Below, in pieces: positions 31,575-41,885 of a stretch of 64,000 nt of DNA. The notes under the pieces were generated by a model that was not told the DNA's origin, searched no databases, and worked only from the letters and a program-made list of their open reading frames with translations. A program made the translations under genes and the position numbers. The stretch is taken from the NCBI RefSeq assembly GCF_002099425.1, contig NW_018344125.1, positions 5,079,001 to 5,143,000 of the forward strand, written 5' to 3'. Origin of the DNA: Phascolarctos cinereus (Eukaryota > Chordata > Mammalia > Diprotodontia > Phascolarctidae). How positions within the stretch are numbered: the stretch's first letter is position 1; each line of letters starts with the position of its first letter.

Positions 31575-32800
31575 AGCAGTTTCCCATGGGAAAACAAGGA
31601 GTTTCTGGAAATGCTACAGTTCATTTCTTTTCCCCCAAATACCTTGTGTCAGAATAACACTAGGTTTTCAGTTGCCTAGGAACCAAGACTGGGGGGGGGG
31701 TCTAGGGTGGGAGAGATGGGGGAGGGGGTACAGCAAGGAAGATATTTTTAATTTCAAACTTGTGCAATTTTTTTTCCTTCTCAGAAAAACACCATTCTTC
31801 CTGGAATGCAGATGGTTCTTTTGTGATCTGTGAAGTTGTATGTGTCATAGCGACGTCCCAAGAGTCTCCCCTAGACAAAAGGTAGCAATTTTCAGACCTG
31901 GCCCAGGGCATACAAGTGCCTCCATCTACTTTGCTAATCTTTTTTGTACTCTTTTCATGTCCAGGTCATTTAGAGCTGTTTTTTTTTTGGGGGGGGAGTA
32001 TGTGACTTTGCTACTTTGCAAGGTTTTTTAGTTGAACAGGTGGGCATTTGTATGCCTGTGTCTGATATCCTCAACAGTGAGCTCTTAGAAGTAGGGGTGA
32101 GGGGTGGGAGGAGGGCTGTGCATTCTTTTCTTTTTCATTAGAACCATAGCACCCATGACACTGCTTTCAACACTCTAGACACTCTAACAATGCTTGTTGA
32201 GAAATGATTACCTGTTTCTGACATTACAAGGAAATCTCATAAAAAAATACAAGACAATTAAGTCTGTTGTTTGAAGTCCCCAAGATTCTGGGAGAAGCCT
32301 GGAAAATAAAGATGGTTGTATGACTTCCTTAAACATACTTATAGAAATAGCCTGTATAGCCTCCATTTTTCTTTTTTTCTTTCTTTTTTTGGTCTTTGAA
32401 TATACAACTGGAGGCCCTCAGAGCCACAGCTATGTGGGAAGGAGACAATATCCCAACACATCAGGGCCCGAACCTCCAGAGAAGAGTAGACTTCTTTCCT
32501 TGGTTGAGTTGAGATTCCATCTCCCTCCCAGTTTGCAAAGCCTCTTTACTCTTGTGCACACTGTCAGCCCAACGGATCCATCCTGTGTAGCTGTGCTGAT
32601 CACTGTTTTACCTAGTGCCTCGACAAACAGGATTGTTTGCCATCTACCATTGTCTTTTGCCTAAGAAGAGTTTGGTGTGAAGCAAGTAGGATAGTGAGCG
32701 TGGAAGAGAATCACTCCTTCATTTTCTTTGTATGGACTTTTAAGAAAATGAATGAATACCCCAACCTCAGATTAGGAACTAACAAACTTTGATATCTATA
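31575..32800. other. Mostly unique sequence, no gene recognised
   Basis: G-runs at 31691 and 31990. A 114-codon plus-strand frame (32320-32664) has no recognised motif. This is one of the longest stretches upstream of the CpG island with no repeat I can name. Confidence 0.5.
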
Positions 32801-32965
32801 TCTGTGTGTATGTGGTATATGTATATATGTGTACATATATACACACACAAGGTGTCCCAAAACATTAATAGCTTACACTGTATAGAGATATAAATATATA
32901 GACATAGACATGTGTGTGTTATGCATTCATATATATACACACACCACACACACAGATCTAGATCT
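32800..32965. repeat. TATG/CA-rich microsatellite with a half mariner-like end
   Basis: Alternating purine-pyrimidine runs flank ACAAGGTGTCCCAAAACATT at about 32848. This matches the left arm of the hairpin MITE at 12376, without a matching right arm. Confidence 0.75.
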
Positions 32966-33084
32966 AGATAAATGTGCAACTCCAAGGTAACCTCCCCCCC
33001 ATTCTGTTTTTCCCAATTTTAATTCAGGAAATTTTTGATCTTTCAAACTCAAAAAGTGGTGGTGTTATTCTTACCCCCTCAGTA

Positions 33085-33200
33085 CGTAAACTCCTTGAAG
33101 TTAGGGACAGTTTTCGCTTTTTGTCCGTAACCCCAATATGTGCCATTTCCTGGCACACAGTGAGAGCTCAAACAATGTTTTGTTGCTTGATTGATGCTAA
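33085..33200 (+). mobile_element. L2 LINE 3' end
   Basis: AAACTCCTTGAAGTTAGGGA, CCATTTCCTGGCACACAGTG and AGAGCTCAAACAATGTTTTG. Confidence 0.8.
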
Positions 33201-33204
33201 TACA

Positions 33205-33910
33205 ATAATTAAGGCAGTTTCAGCAGCACAGAATGGAGGAAATTTTCCCTTTTTTGTCCATTACTAGAGAAAGGCAGATTGATAACTTTATGAAGGAGAC
33301 TAGAGGAAAGGGCAGTGTTTTTTTTTATTGAGATTGTTAGACCATTTTGGTTTTGTTCTCGGTAGTTTTCTTGGCAAGTGATTCTTGAAGGATGCAGTTG
33401 CTTGCATCTAGAATTTACTGCCTCCGTGTTCCTTTGGGCACTCCTGGCCCTGGATGTTGTGCATGAAGCCCCCTCAGATCCTACAAATACTACAGATATC
33501 GTTAAAGGTAAACGTGGGCCCAAGGTGCTTCCAAAGAGCTGACCAGAGACTTATCAATGCTATTTTAGAACTACAAACAAATGCAGCTGACCACCTTTTT
33601 CTTGATTTTACCCCTGACAGCTTCTGCACAGCCTTCACATTTCCGGTAGAACTTTTATTGGTTCTCGAGCAAAGTCCGGTGCTAGGGAAATGTGCCTGGG
33701 CTATCTCTCGGCTTTCCCTTCTTGTCAACAACCCCCGGAGGATGACGATGACAAACAAGGTGGGACACTCATGGCAGGCTCGGCCTTGGTTTCCTTCCTC
33801 CCTTCCTCCCTCCTGGCCCCGATCCCCCCCTTCGCCTAGCTTCTTGTAACTGACATGGGACGAAACTGAAGGCGGTGTGATGGATACTTCCTGAGGATAA
33901 GGCCGATGTG
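33205..33910. other. Repeat-poor flank of the CpG island
   Basis: I recognise no transposon between 33205 and 33910. A 131-codon frame (33454-33849) and an overlapping antisense frame have no known motif. The absence of old repeats next to a promoter fits a constrained upstream region, but this is inference. Confidence 0.45.
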
Positions 33911-33915
33911 GCTGA

Positions 33916-34012
33916 GGGGATGGGCATGGGGATGAGGATGGGGATGGAGATGAAAAGGATGAGGATGAGGATGAAAAGGATGCGGCCGAGGATGAAAAGG
34001 ATGCGGCCGAAG
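33916..34012. repeat. Degenerate GATG minisatellite at the CpG island edge
   Basis: GGGGATGGGCATGGGGATGA passes into two copies of a 21-bp unit (GAGGATGAAAAGGATGCGG). GATGCGGCCGA occurs at about 33980 and 34001, and once more near 34060. Confidence 0.85.
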
Positions 34013-34417
34013 CTGGGGCTGAGGACCACGAAGTACAGGGGCTGTAATGGACACAACGTGATGCGGCCGAGCTCGGGAGAGGGCAGCGCGTACTTTTTCG
34101 CTAGTCATGCAAATGGCCTAGGCTGAGGCATGGCTAGTCCGAGCCCGGGGACGGGAACTGTGAGACGCGATGAAATCACTCCCAGGAGCCGTTAACTGAC
34201 TTGCTCCCCCCTGCCAGAACCCAGCTGGGGACCGCCCCTTCGCGTGAATTTTCCAGCGGGCGGGGGGGAGGGAGAAGGGGCGGGCCCACGAGCGGGTGGC
34301 TGTGGCCCTGGCGCGCGCCGCCGGCTAGGTCCCCCCCTTCCACCCCCCTATCCCGGCCTGGGCGGCCGCGCGCTCGCGCGCTCGCCGGCTGGCTGGCAGG
34401 CTGGTTCTCTCCGTTCC

Positions 34418-34449
34418 CCGCCCCGCCCCGCCCCGCCTCGCCCCGCCCG
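34418..34449. promoter_or_regulatory. Clustered GC boxes (Sp/KLF sites)
   Basis: Five tandem CCCCGCC-type units, such as CCGCCCCGCCCCGCCCCGCC. Sp1/KLF factors are known to bind this motif. It lies about 245-275 bp upstream of the candidate exon 1 donor. Confidence 0.75.
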
Positions 34450-34499
34450 AACGGGCCGGCCCGGCCCTCCAGGCCAGTGTTTCTGGCTGCCGCCCGGCC

Positions 34500-34691
34500 C
34501 CACCCCCTCTCCCCCTCCTCCCCCTCCCCAGCAGGGCGGCGGGTCGCAGCGGGAGCGCGCGCCTCGGCGGCTTTCTTCTGGCCCCCCTCTGCGGCCCCCT
34601 CCTCCCCTTTCCGGTGGCGGGCACGCGGCTCCCTGTTAAAGCTTCGCGAGAGCGGCTGGCCGGCTAGGAGAACGCTGCGGGAGCGCCTTGG
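34500..34691 (+). other. Candidate non-coding first exon (start uncertain)
   Basis: The right boundary is a good donor, CGCCTTGG|GTGAGTAG, with intron starting at 34692. The left boundary is arbitrary because transcription starts cannot be seen. If spliced to the exon at 60315, the open frame crossing this donor (codons from 34201) stops within that exon, so exon 1 is most simply 5' UTR. Gene identity is unknown to me. Other donors could exist within the island. Confidence 0.45.
34644..34651. promoter_or_regulatory. TCGCGAGA core motif
   Basis: TCGCGAGA sits in CTTCGCGAGAG. It is the core of the TCTCGCGAGA element, which BANP binds in unmethylated CpG-island promoters. Here 8 of 10 consensus bases match. 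It lies 40 bp upstream of the candidate donor, so it would be inside or just before exon 1. Confidence 0.5.
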
Positions 34692-35159
34692 GTGAGTAGT
34701 GCTTAGCGATGCGGCTCCGGCTCCGGCTCCGGCTCGGCATCCTCAGCCGGCCCACCTCATCCCCGGGCGAGCGGCGCGGCCAGGAGCCGGGGCAGCGAGG
34801 GGCCGGGCGCCGGGAGCCGGGCACCGGGCGCCGGGCACGAGGCTGCTGACCGGCCCTCGCCCTCCCTCTCCGTCTGGCTCTTCCTCGGCCTCCCCCTCCC
34901 CCTCCGCCGCCGCAGCATCATCCCCTCTTTAGCCGCGCCTCGGCTTCCCGGGGAGGGACCGACCCGGGGCCCCCCGCTGCCATCGCCGCCCAACCCTGCC
35001 CTGGCAGCGGATAGGGCGATGGCGGCGGTGCCCAGGGCCCCCGGCCCCGATGGGTGCGGGTCATCGTCGCGGGGCTGGCACCTGCCCAACCTTAGCCTGG
35101 CACCCACAGGCTTCAGAGGGCCGCCGCGTGGGCTCCGGGCCTGAGAGGCCTGGTTCCGA

Positions 35160-35668
35160 GGCGGACTGGTCCTTTTACGAGGGAGGAAACTGAGGCCTCC
35201 AGGGTGGGCAAGTGGCAGACCCAAGGTCACCCTTAGGAGCCGAGCTCTAGAGCTGAGATTAAAATGATGCCATCCAGTATAGCTCTCCCATCTTGGTTGG
35301 GGGGGGGGGAGAGGACTGAATCCTAGGGAGATGAAAAGGTGGAAGTGACTTGCCCAAGGTTATATATTATGTCATTTTCTGGGCAAATCTCTTCCCTTCC
35401 CTGGGCCTCAGTTTCCTCCTCTGTAAAATCAAGAGGTTCGACTGGATGACCTCAGGTCTTTTTCCGCTCCAGATCTATGAACTCAGGTCCTCTAGAGCTG
35501 AAAGAGACCTCGGAGGCCATCTAGTCCAAACTCTTTCCTATAATAGGAAAGGAAACTGAGGCGAATGGGGAGGAGGCCTCCCCAAGGTCACAGAGACAGT
35601 GAGTAATCTGTCAGAAGTAGGATTTGAACCCAGGTCTTCTGACGCCAGAACCAGTGCCTTAGCCCACC
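35160..35668. mobile_element. Cluster of three D-type/MIR SINE fragments
   Basis: Antisense 35160-35260 (GGAGGAAACTGAGGCCTCCA), sense 35370-35480 (CTCTGTAAAATCAAGAGGTT, CGACTGGATGACCTCAGG) and antisense 35490-35668 (GGAGGCCATCTAGTCCAAAC). They mark the end of repeat-free DNA on the island's downstream side. Confidence 0.75.
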
Positions 35669-35871
35669 TTACCAAGGACTAGAAAGGGCTGGAACCAAGT
35701 AAAAGTTTAGTTTGATTATTCCCTTTGATACAATGCCATCCTCATTCTGCTTTATATACTTCCTCTTTCCACACATTTTTTTTAAAGCCACCCTAGGAAA
35801 ACCATGACTATTTGCCTGACTCCAAGGAAATGTTAATATCCTTAAGCTAGATCTGACTTTTTATGATAAGT

Positions 35872-36055
35872 AGTGTGCTGTCTATGCAAAGAGCTCTGTA
35901 TTTAAAGTCAGAGAAGCTGGGTTCAAAGCTATCTCTGTGATCTTGGGCACATCACCTAACTTCTTGGCCTCAGTTTCCTCATCTGCAAAATGAAGCAGAT
36001 TGGTCTGTATGACATCTAAGGTCCTCTCAGGCTCTTACATCTTACGATCCTATGA
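35872..36055 (+). mobile_element. D-type SINE
   Basis: AGTCAGAGAAGCTGGGTTCA, CTCAGTTTCCTCATCTGCAA, TGACATCTAAGGTCCTCTCA and CTTACGATCCTATGA, a complete MIR3-like element. Confidence 0.85.
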
Positions 36056-36109
36056 GCCTCTGAGGTTCTTTCAGTGTCGAAATCTGCAATTCATTCCTGC
36101 AGTTTGAGG

Positions 36110-36290
36110 TAGCAAATAGAGGGCATAACTTGGGATTCAAAATAATTGGGTTTTAATCTAGACTGACTAGCTTACTAGCAGTGTGGTCATGGCATGTAAA
36201 CTACTTTCATCCTTTAGACTCAGTTTTCCCCACAGTAAGATGGGACTGATAAACTTGTATCACTCCTCTTGGAGGGTGGTCATGAGGAAA
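36110..36290 (+). mobile_element. M-type SINE, old
   Basis: AGCAGTGTGGTCATGGCATG, AGACTCAGTTTTCCCCACAG, TCTTGGAGGGTGGTCATGAG: a diverged M-type. Confidence 0.6.
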
Positions 36291-36384
36291 AGTTACAAAT
36301 CTTAGAGTCATAGAAATGTCATTGTTACCATCGCCTTCAGAGGCAATTTATATTCTTGGAATTTGTTTTTATCGCCTAGTTAAA

Positions 36385-36450
36385 AATAATCTAGTAATTT
36401 TCTTCAATAAATAAAAAAATAATCTAGTAATTTTCTTCAATAAATAAATA
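36385..36450. repeat. 33-bp tandem duplication
   Basis: AATAATCTAGTAATTTTCTT followed by CAATAAATAAA occurs twice, with a period of 33 bp and almost no divergence. Confidence 0.92.
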
Positions 36451-36469
36451 AATCTCCCATGTGCATGGA

Positions 36470-36815
36470 GAATGCTAGGTGCTAATAAGATCACCAAAAA
36501 ATGAAAAATGAAACAACCTTTTCCCTCAGAGATCCTGCTTTCTAATAGGGGAGAAGGTAGATACAGTATGTATAATATAAAGATAGAGTATGAATAATAC
36601 AAAGTACAGGGTGGTGGATGCAAAGAAGGAATCCCCATCAAATATAATGGGGAAATTTGAGTCAGTTGAAAGCTTAATTTATGTGTGTATGGGGGGGGGG
36701 AGTCAAAAAAACCCTGTGAGAAGAGTTGAATCTTGAAGGATGGAGAGAGGCTTTTGAGAGGCAGAGAGGAGGAAGTAGCATTCTCCAGGGCCTGGAAAAA
36801 GGCACCAGATGGGAG
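36470..36815 (+). mobile_element. Y repeat
   Basis: CTTTTCCCTCAGAGATCCTG, CTTTCTAATAGGGGAGAAGG, then GTTGAATCTTGAAGGATGGA and AGTAGCATTCTCCAGGGCCT. Confidence 0.65.
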
Positions 36816-36871
36816 AGAACATATCGTCATTTTTTTCCCTCTATGTTGCTTCAGGAAAGAAAACTTAAGTT

Positions 36872-36918
36872 CCTAGATCTATCTATCATCTATCTATCTA
36901 TCTACCTATATCTATATA
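36872..36918. repeat. (ATCT)n microsatellite
   Basis: ATCTATCTATCATCTATCTA and related units. Confidence 0.9.
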
Positions 36919-36919
36919 C

Positions 36920-37795
36920 AAGTTCTGCTACAAGCTGAGGACCAGAATTATAAGTAAAATTACTAGTACTTTATCATTAGCATGGTAAGAGAGACTTTAA
37001 ATAAAGGAAACAGTGAGACCTTTTTTTGGTGGGGGGGGTTGGCTAAGGAGGCTTATGTTTTAGACTAAGTTTTGAGAGACAGCACCCATGCTATAGTTAA
37101 CAGTTGATGTGATGGAACTGTGAATGTTATTAAACCATCAGATAATAAACTATATTTGGACCATTATTTGTCCTGATTAGAGAAATAATTTGAAACCTAA
37201 GAACCTCGTAGATGTTGTGACATATAAGCCTTGAATAAATCCTGTTGATCTGAACTCCTTTAATATGTAATAAAACTTAATTGATTATGAATGGTGGTTT
37301 CGTGGAGGGGGGTGGAGATTCTCAGGGCAGTGTTAGAAAGAATTTAGGAGGAAATGGGAAAACTCATAGAAAAGTTAACATTGGCCTGCAAGTCTAGAGA
37401 CCCAAGTTCTAGTCTTGGTTCTACTAACAACTAGCTGGTGACCTCATGTAAAATGGGACTTCATGGGGGGAGGGGGAAGAGATTGGTCCACACCTAAGCT
37501 GAGGTGCCAGTAATACATCTGTCACCCAAGCACCAACCTAGCAAAATTTGGAAAAGCTTACTTATCACCAGATTGACTTCAGGGTGATGACTTTTTTTTG
37601 TTAGTAGCGATTCTCAAAGACCCCACTACTAAGGCATAGAGGGGTTGCAATCTTCATTGGGGAGGGAATAAGCAGATCAGTTAAAATTGAAATTCCTTGA
37701 AGAATTTTACCCCTTGATTTTAGTTGGCTTATAGCACCTGGCTTAGTTTGGGTTCCAGGAATGTTGGCTTTTCAGCTCTATACACCTACATTATT
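36920..37795. other. Mostly unassigned, with one old D-type SINE
   Basis: 37370-37495 (AAGTTCTAGTCTTGGTTCTA, TGGTGACCTCATGTAAAATG) is a degraded sense D-type/MIR SINE. The remainder is unrecognised AT-rich sequence. Confidence 0.5.
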
Positions 37796-37945
37796 GATTG
37801 GGATCTAAAAGACCTGGATTCAAATTCCACCTCTCCTACTTACTACTGGTGACCTTGAGCTAACTGCATTCTTTTCCTCATGTCAAATAAGAGGATTGGA
37901 CCAAATGATCTCTAAAATAATTTGACCTCTATATCAATGCTCCTG
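37795..37945 (+). mobile_element. D-type SINE
   Basis: AAAGACCTGGATTCAAATTC, ATTGGACCAAATGATCTCTA then ATATCAATGCTCCTGA. Confidence 0.75.
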
Positions 37946-37949
37946 ATTA

Positions 37950-38780
37950 TCTGGGAGGGTTTGCCTTGGAACAATATTGTTCATATGTTTTGTGGTCTTT
38001 AATATCAATAGTAATTTAATAATATCTCAGATAAGCGTTCTTTATTTTAACAAGCCCAGACCTCAGAGTGTTTTCATAGCTATCTATGTATGCTCTTCTG
38101 TACTAAAAGAGTATGCCTGTTATACTTTTAAAATAGAATATTGATTAGTCTGTGACAATAAATAAAGGCAGAAATATTGTGCTATGAAGTAGGGTTTTTT
38201 TGGTTTGTTTTAGTTTCATTTTCTGAATTTAAATTATTTCAGTAAAAACTAGAGCTTCGGTTAACAAGGTTTTTTCATCAGCAATTTGAAGCATAACAGT
38301 ATACTCTCACTTATAAATGGGTTAAAAAAAGTCTATTTCTGTACTGTCAGTAATTGAAGTAGTAAATTGTGACAGGGTATGCAATGGATGTTTTTCAAGA
38401 AATTTTGAACCAAGAACCAATTAGAACCAAACTACCTTTTTTTTTTCATTAATGCAGTAGTAAAAAATGGTTTTCCTTCATACATTTCAGAGGTAGATAA
38501 TTACTGTTCACTTTACCTGCCTTTTAAAAAGAAATCTCTTTAAGATGGCTCTTTATATTTCTTATTTTGAAAAGTTAATGTGCTGGTGCTACGAAAAAAC
38601 ATGAAAAAATAGATGTTCTATTTTCTGAGTTTTAATTAGATTAAAAGGCATTTTTGATACTAGAAGCATTAGTGATACTTTCATGTCATTAAATTTATTT
38701 TAAAATACTCTTATTATAGTTAAAGTAAAGCATGAATTTTTAATACTCCACTGGATATTAGTAGGTAGGCCATAAAAAAA
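37950..38780. other. AT-rich unique sequence
   Basis: No repeat or gene recognised in over 800 bp, unusual for this window. It lies in the proposed intron 1. Confidence 0.5.
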
Positions 38781-38899
38781 TAATGGCTCATAGAATCTCA
38801 GTCCCGGAAAAAACATAATGAGCTATTTATTCCAACCCATATCTGATCAAAAAGTATCCCCTCTAAGGCATAGGCAAAAAATACAATCAGGAGATCATA

Positions 38900-39045
38900 G
38901 CTTTAGAGCTAGCTCTGAGGGACTTTAGAGGTCATCTAGTCTAAGGCCCCCCCCCCCATTTTACAGAGGAGGAACCTGGCCCCCAAGAGTGGTTAAGTAT
39001 CTTGTGCAAGTTAGTAAGTGGTAGAGTGGAGCAGGGATTCAGAGT
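38900..39045 (-). mobile_element. D-type SINE
   Basis: TTAGAGGTCATCTAGTCTAA, a C-run, CATTTTACAGAGGAGGAACC and AGTAAGTGGTAGAGTGGAGC. Confidence 0.8.
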
Positions 39046-39254
39046 AAGAACATAGAATCCCAGAATTTCTGTTAGGAAAACAGTCGGTGGCCTAGTCCAA
39101 TCCATGTCACACCTGAAAAAGGACCTCTACTCCAGTGGGGTCAAATTCAAATAGAAATGGGGGTCTTGCAGGCCACAGATTGACTTTAAAAATCACACAT
39201 TTATGTTCTATTGTGTTTTTATTTATTTTTTAATACCTCTTCTTAACAACTTGG

Positions 39255-39440
39255 GTCCTTAATCTGGGGCCCATGAACTTGGATCTGGAAGACAATCACA
39301 TCTTTATTTTGATATAATTGGTTTCCTTTGTAATCCTCTGTCTTTTTATTTTATGCATTTGAAAACATTATTCTGAGAAGGGTTCCATATGTTTAACCAT
39401 CCTGCCAGAAGGGTCCATGCACAAAAAAGGGATAAGAAGC
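39255..39440 (+). mobile_element. H-family hAT-like MITE
   Basis: TTAATCTGGGGCCCATGAAC, ATATAATTGGTTTCCTTTGT, ATTATTCTGAGAAGGGTTCC, AAAAAAGGGATAAGAAGC. Confidence 0.85.
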
Positions 39441-40011
39441 TCAGCTCTTGCAACATTCCCCTGACAGGTGGTCAATCCAGCCTTGGCCTGAATATGTCCA
39501 ATGAGGGAAAACCTACAGTGTGACAAAGCAGTACATTCCATTTTGGCATAGTTTTTAAAGCTTAGGAAGTTTTTCCTTGGATCAAGCCTAAATTAGCCTC
39601 TTTGCAACTCCCTCCTATTCCCCATTCCACTCATGGTTCCTAGTTCTGCCCCTCTGGGGCCAGAAACAAAGGTAATCCATCTTCCAGGTGACATTTTCTC
39701 AAATCCTTGAAGATAGCTGTCATTGCCTTTTCTTCTGCACACTAAACATCCCCAGTTCCTTCAGCCAATCCTCATTAGACTCATTGCTCTCCTCTGGACA
39801 CTATCCAGCTTATCTATGCCCTTCTTAACGGCAGCACCCAGAACTGACCCCAAAATATTCCAGATGTGAGCTGGTCTTGGCTGCTATATCACACTGTTGA
39901 GTCATATTGAATATACAGTCCATTTGAACCCCCTAGAGGTTTTATTTTTTATTTCCAGACAAACTGCTGTCTAGTTAAGCTTTCCGCATCTTGTATTTGT
40001 GAAGTTGATTT

Positions 40012-40171
40012 TTTTTTGGCTTTTTTTTGGGGGGGGGTAGGCAGTTGAGGTTAAATGACTTGCCCAGGGTCACACAGCTAGTAAGTGTCAATTGTCTGAG
40101 GACGGATTTGAACGCAGGACCTCCTGACTCTAGGACCGGCAGCTCTATCCACTGCACAACCTAGCTGCCCC
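40012..40171 (-). mobile_element. W-type SINE inside CR1/L3
   Basis: T- and G-rich start, then CAGTTGAGGTTAAATGACTT to CACAACCTAGCTGCCCC. TGAAGTT flanks both sides. Confidence 0.93.
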
Positions 40172-40266
40172 TGAAGTTTATTTATTTATTTTTTTAACCC
40201 AAGCATTTATCACTATCAAATTCCATCTTAGTTTGGCTCATTGCTCTCAAAGTCTCGTTGAGTTTG

Positions 40267-40268
<2 letters not shown>

Positions 40269-40321
<53 letters not shown>
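40269..40321. repeat. (GT)n microsatellite
   Basis: A perfect GT run of about 53 bp within the CR1/L3 tract. Confidence 0.97.
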
Positions 40322-40324
<3 letters not shown>

Positions 40325-40995
40325 GCTATCCCTCCAGCTTTGTGGTCTCTGCAAATTTGATAAGGATGCTGTGGAGGCCTTTATACAAGTCATTTGGTAA
40401 TAATGTTAAACAACTCAGGGCCAACCACAGATTCCTGGGGCATTCTACCATAGACCTATTTCCAAGTGAGCATTGAAACCATTAATCCCCACTGCTGTTG
40501 GAGTCTGGCCATTCACCCAGTTCTGAATCCATCTAAATTGTTTTGTTTTGTTTTTTAATCATCTAGCTCTTTTTCCAAATAAATACAGTCCAGGTACACT
40601 CCTATCAACTGCATTCTTGGAGCAGTTTCTTAGTCATGTCCAAAATGGAAGTAAAGTTAGTCTGGTGAGACTCATCCTTGACTAAGCCAAATGGACTTCC
40701 CCGAGAGGTCAGTGACCTCCCCGTTCCTTTAATAATGAGTGTTAGGGTTTTGCCAAGAACTCCAGATAGTCTCGCAGCAGACCTTGACCCTCATACCATA
40801 TCTGGCCCTCTTTCCTCTGTACCACATTGCCTCCCACAGGGAGTTGAATGACAGATTTTGTAGGGAGCTGTTCCTACCAGTTATCAGGGAACCCTGAGAC
40901 CTAGGGAGGAAAGGAAATCATAGTAAAGCAACATAGTTAAAAAACAAAACTAACCAACTCTCACTCCCGACCAGGCTTTGGCTCTCCATACTACT

Positions 40996-41190
40996 GGGGT
41001 TCTTAACTTTCGGTCCATAAACTTCTTTCTGAATGTATTTTAAGAACTTTCATAACCTTATAACAGTATAATTAGTTTTTGTTTTGTTTTGTTTTTTGTA
41101 ACCCTGCCCATTCTATTTTACACATTTAAAAAGATTCTGAGAAGAGGTCCCTCCCCCTCACCCTAGGGCATAAAAATGGTTAAGAACTTC
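40996..41190 (+). mobile_element. H-family hAT-like MITE
   Basis: CTGGGGTTCTTAACTTTCGG, TAACAGTATAATTAGTTTTT, AAAGATTCTGAGAAGAGGTC and AAAATGGTTAAGAACTTC. Its ends are nearly complementary. Confidence 0.85.
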
Positions 41191-41277
41191 CTACCAAGAC
41201 CGGGACACTTAGGGATTAAGTGAGTTGCCTAGGGCCACACAGCTCCAGTATTAAGTATCTGAATAGTATTAGGGGCA

Positions 41278-41460
41278 TCAGTCAATCAAGCGACATTTTT
41301 AAGCTGGGGATACAAAAAGAGAAAAGAGGAAAAAGACTGGCCCTGCCCTCCAGAATCTTTCAATCTAGTGGAGATAACAGAAACAAATACAAGCAAAGCA
41401 ATCTATATACAAGATAAATAGAAAATAATTAAAAGGGAAGAAAGTATTAGAATTAAGGAC
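41278..41460 (+). mobile_element. Y repeat
   Basis: AAGCTGGGGATACAAAAAGA, GGCCCTGCCCTCCAGAATCT, AATCTATATACAAGATAAAT. Confidence 0.75.
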
Positions 41461-41728
41461 CTGGGTACTGCTCTCCTCTCGGGGCCACTTCTTTAGCAGG
41501 ATAGCAAATGTCCTTTTGAAGGCTAAAGCTACCTTGAGGATGATTAGTCACGTCCAGTGATTTTTATCTTGTGACTGCTACTTAGTTTCATTCTTTTTTG
41601 TAATTTTGAAGTGATGCTTTTTTTTAGTTCTCTTTTAATTGTCAAAAGTACATATATGTTTTCAGGTGTAAACTGATTATTTTGATAGAGAGTTAGTAAA
41701 TGGCTTCAATTAAGAGTACCAGTATGCT

Positions 41729-41885
41729 GGGGGGCAGCTAAGTGGCACAGTGGATAGAGCACCAGCCCTGAAGTCAGGAGGACCCTGAGTTCAAATCCGG
41801 CCTCAGACCAAACACTTGACACGTACTAGCTGTGTGACCCTGGGCAAGTCACTTAACCCCAATTGCCTAAAAGCAAAAAAAAAAA
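41729..41885 (+). mobile_element. W-type SINE with 17-bp target duplication
   Basis: A complete copy. AAGAGTACCAGTATGCT is repeated exactly at 41712-41728 and 41886-41902. This is the longest perfect duplication I found and suggests one of the youngest insertions. Confidence 0.97.

Larger units (their letters stand above)
33970..35170. promoter_or_regulatory. CpG island promoter
   Basis: About 1.2 kb is strongly GC-rich with many CpGs (for example GCGGCCGCGCGCTCGCGCGC near 34361). The rest of the window is AT-rich and CpG-poor. There is no TATA box near the likely start. GC boxes, a TCGCGAGA core and a splice donor sit together at 34418-34697, which points to transcription to the right. A divergent minus-strand start cannot be excluded. 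The many long open frames on both strands here come from GC content, not coding. Confidence 0.9.
39050..40650 (+). mobile_element. CR1/L3-type LINE 3' tract, split by younger elements
   Basis: AGAATCCCAGAATTTCTGTT, TGGATCAAGCCTAAATTAGC, CCTTCAGCCAATCCTCATTA, GAACTGACCCCAAAATATTC, AGCTTTGTGGTCTCTGCAAA and ACCCAGTTCTGAATCCATCT follow the CR1/L3 3' order. It is broken by an H MITE (39255-39440), a W-type SINE (40012-40171) and a GT run. Confidence 0.75.

Noticed and set aside
33454-33849. 131-codon plus-strand frame upstream of the island
   Set aside because: No recognised motif, an antisense frame overlaps it, and its end runs into low-complexity promoter-flank DNA. Not enough to call a gene.
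33769-34126. Overlapping frames with Met-Arg-Lys or Pro-His repeats
   Set aside because: They read the GATG minisatellite in different frames.
34201-34695. 164- and 131-codon plus-strand frames in the CpG island
   Set aside because: GC-rich DNA rarely has stops. The P/R/A/G-rich peptides have no domain, and the frame would stop in the proposed next exon.
34757-35230. 157-codon minus-strand frame in the CpG island
   Set aside because: Same compositional artefact. No splice or start context supports it.
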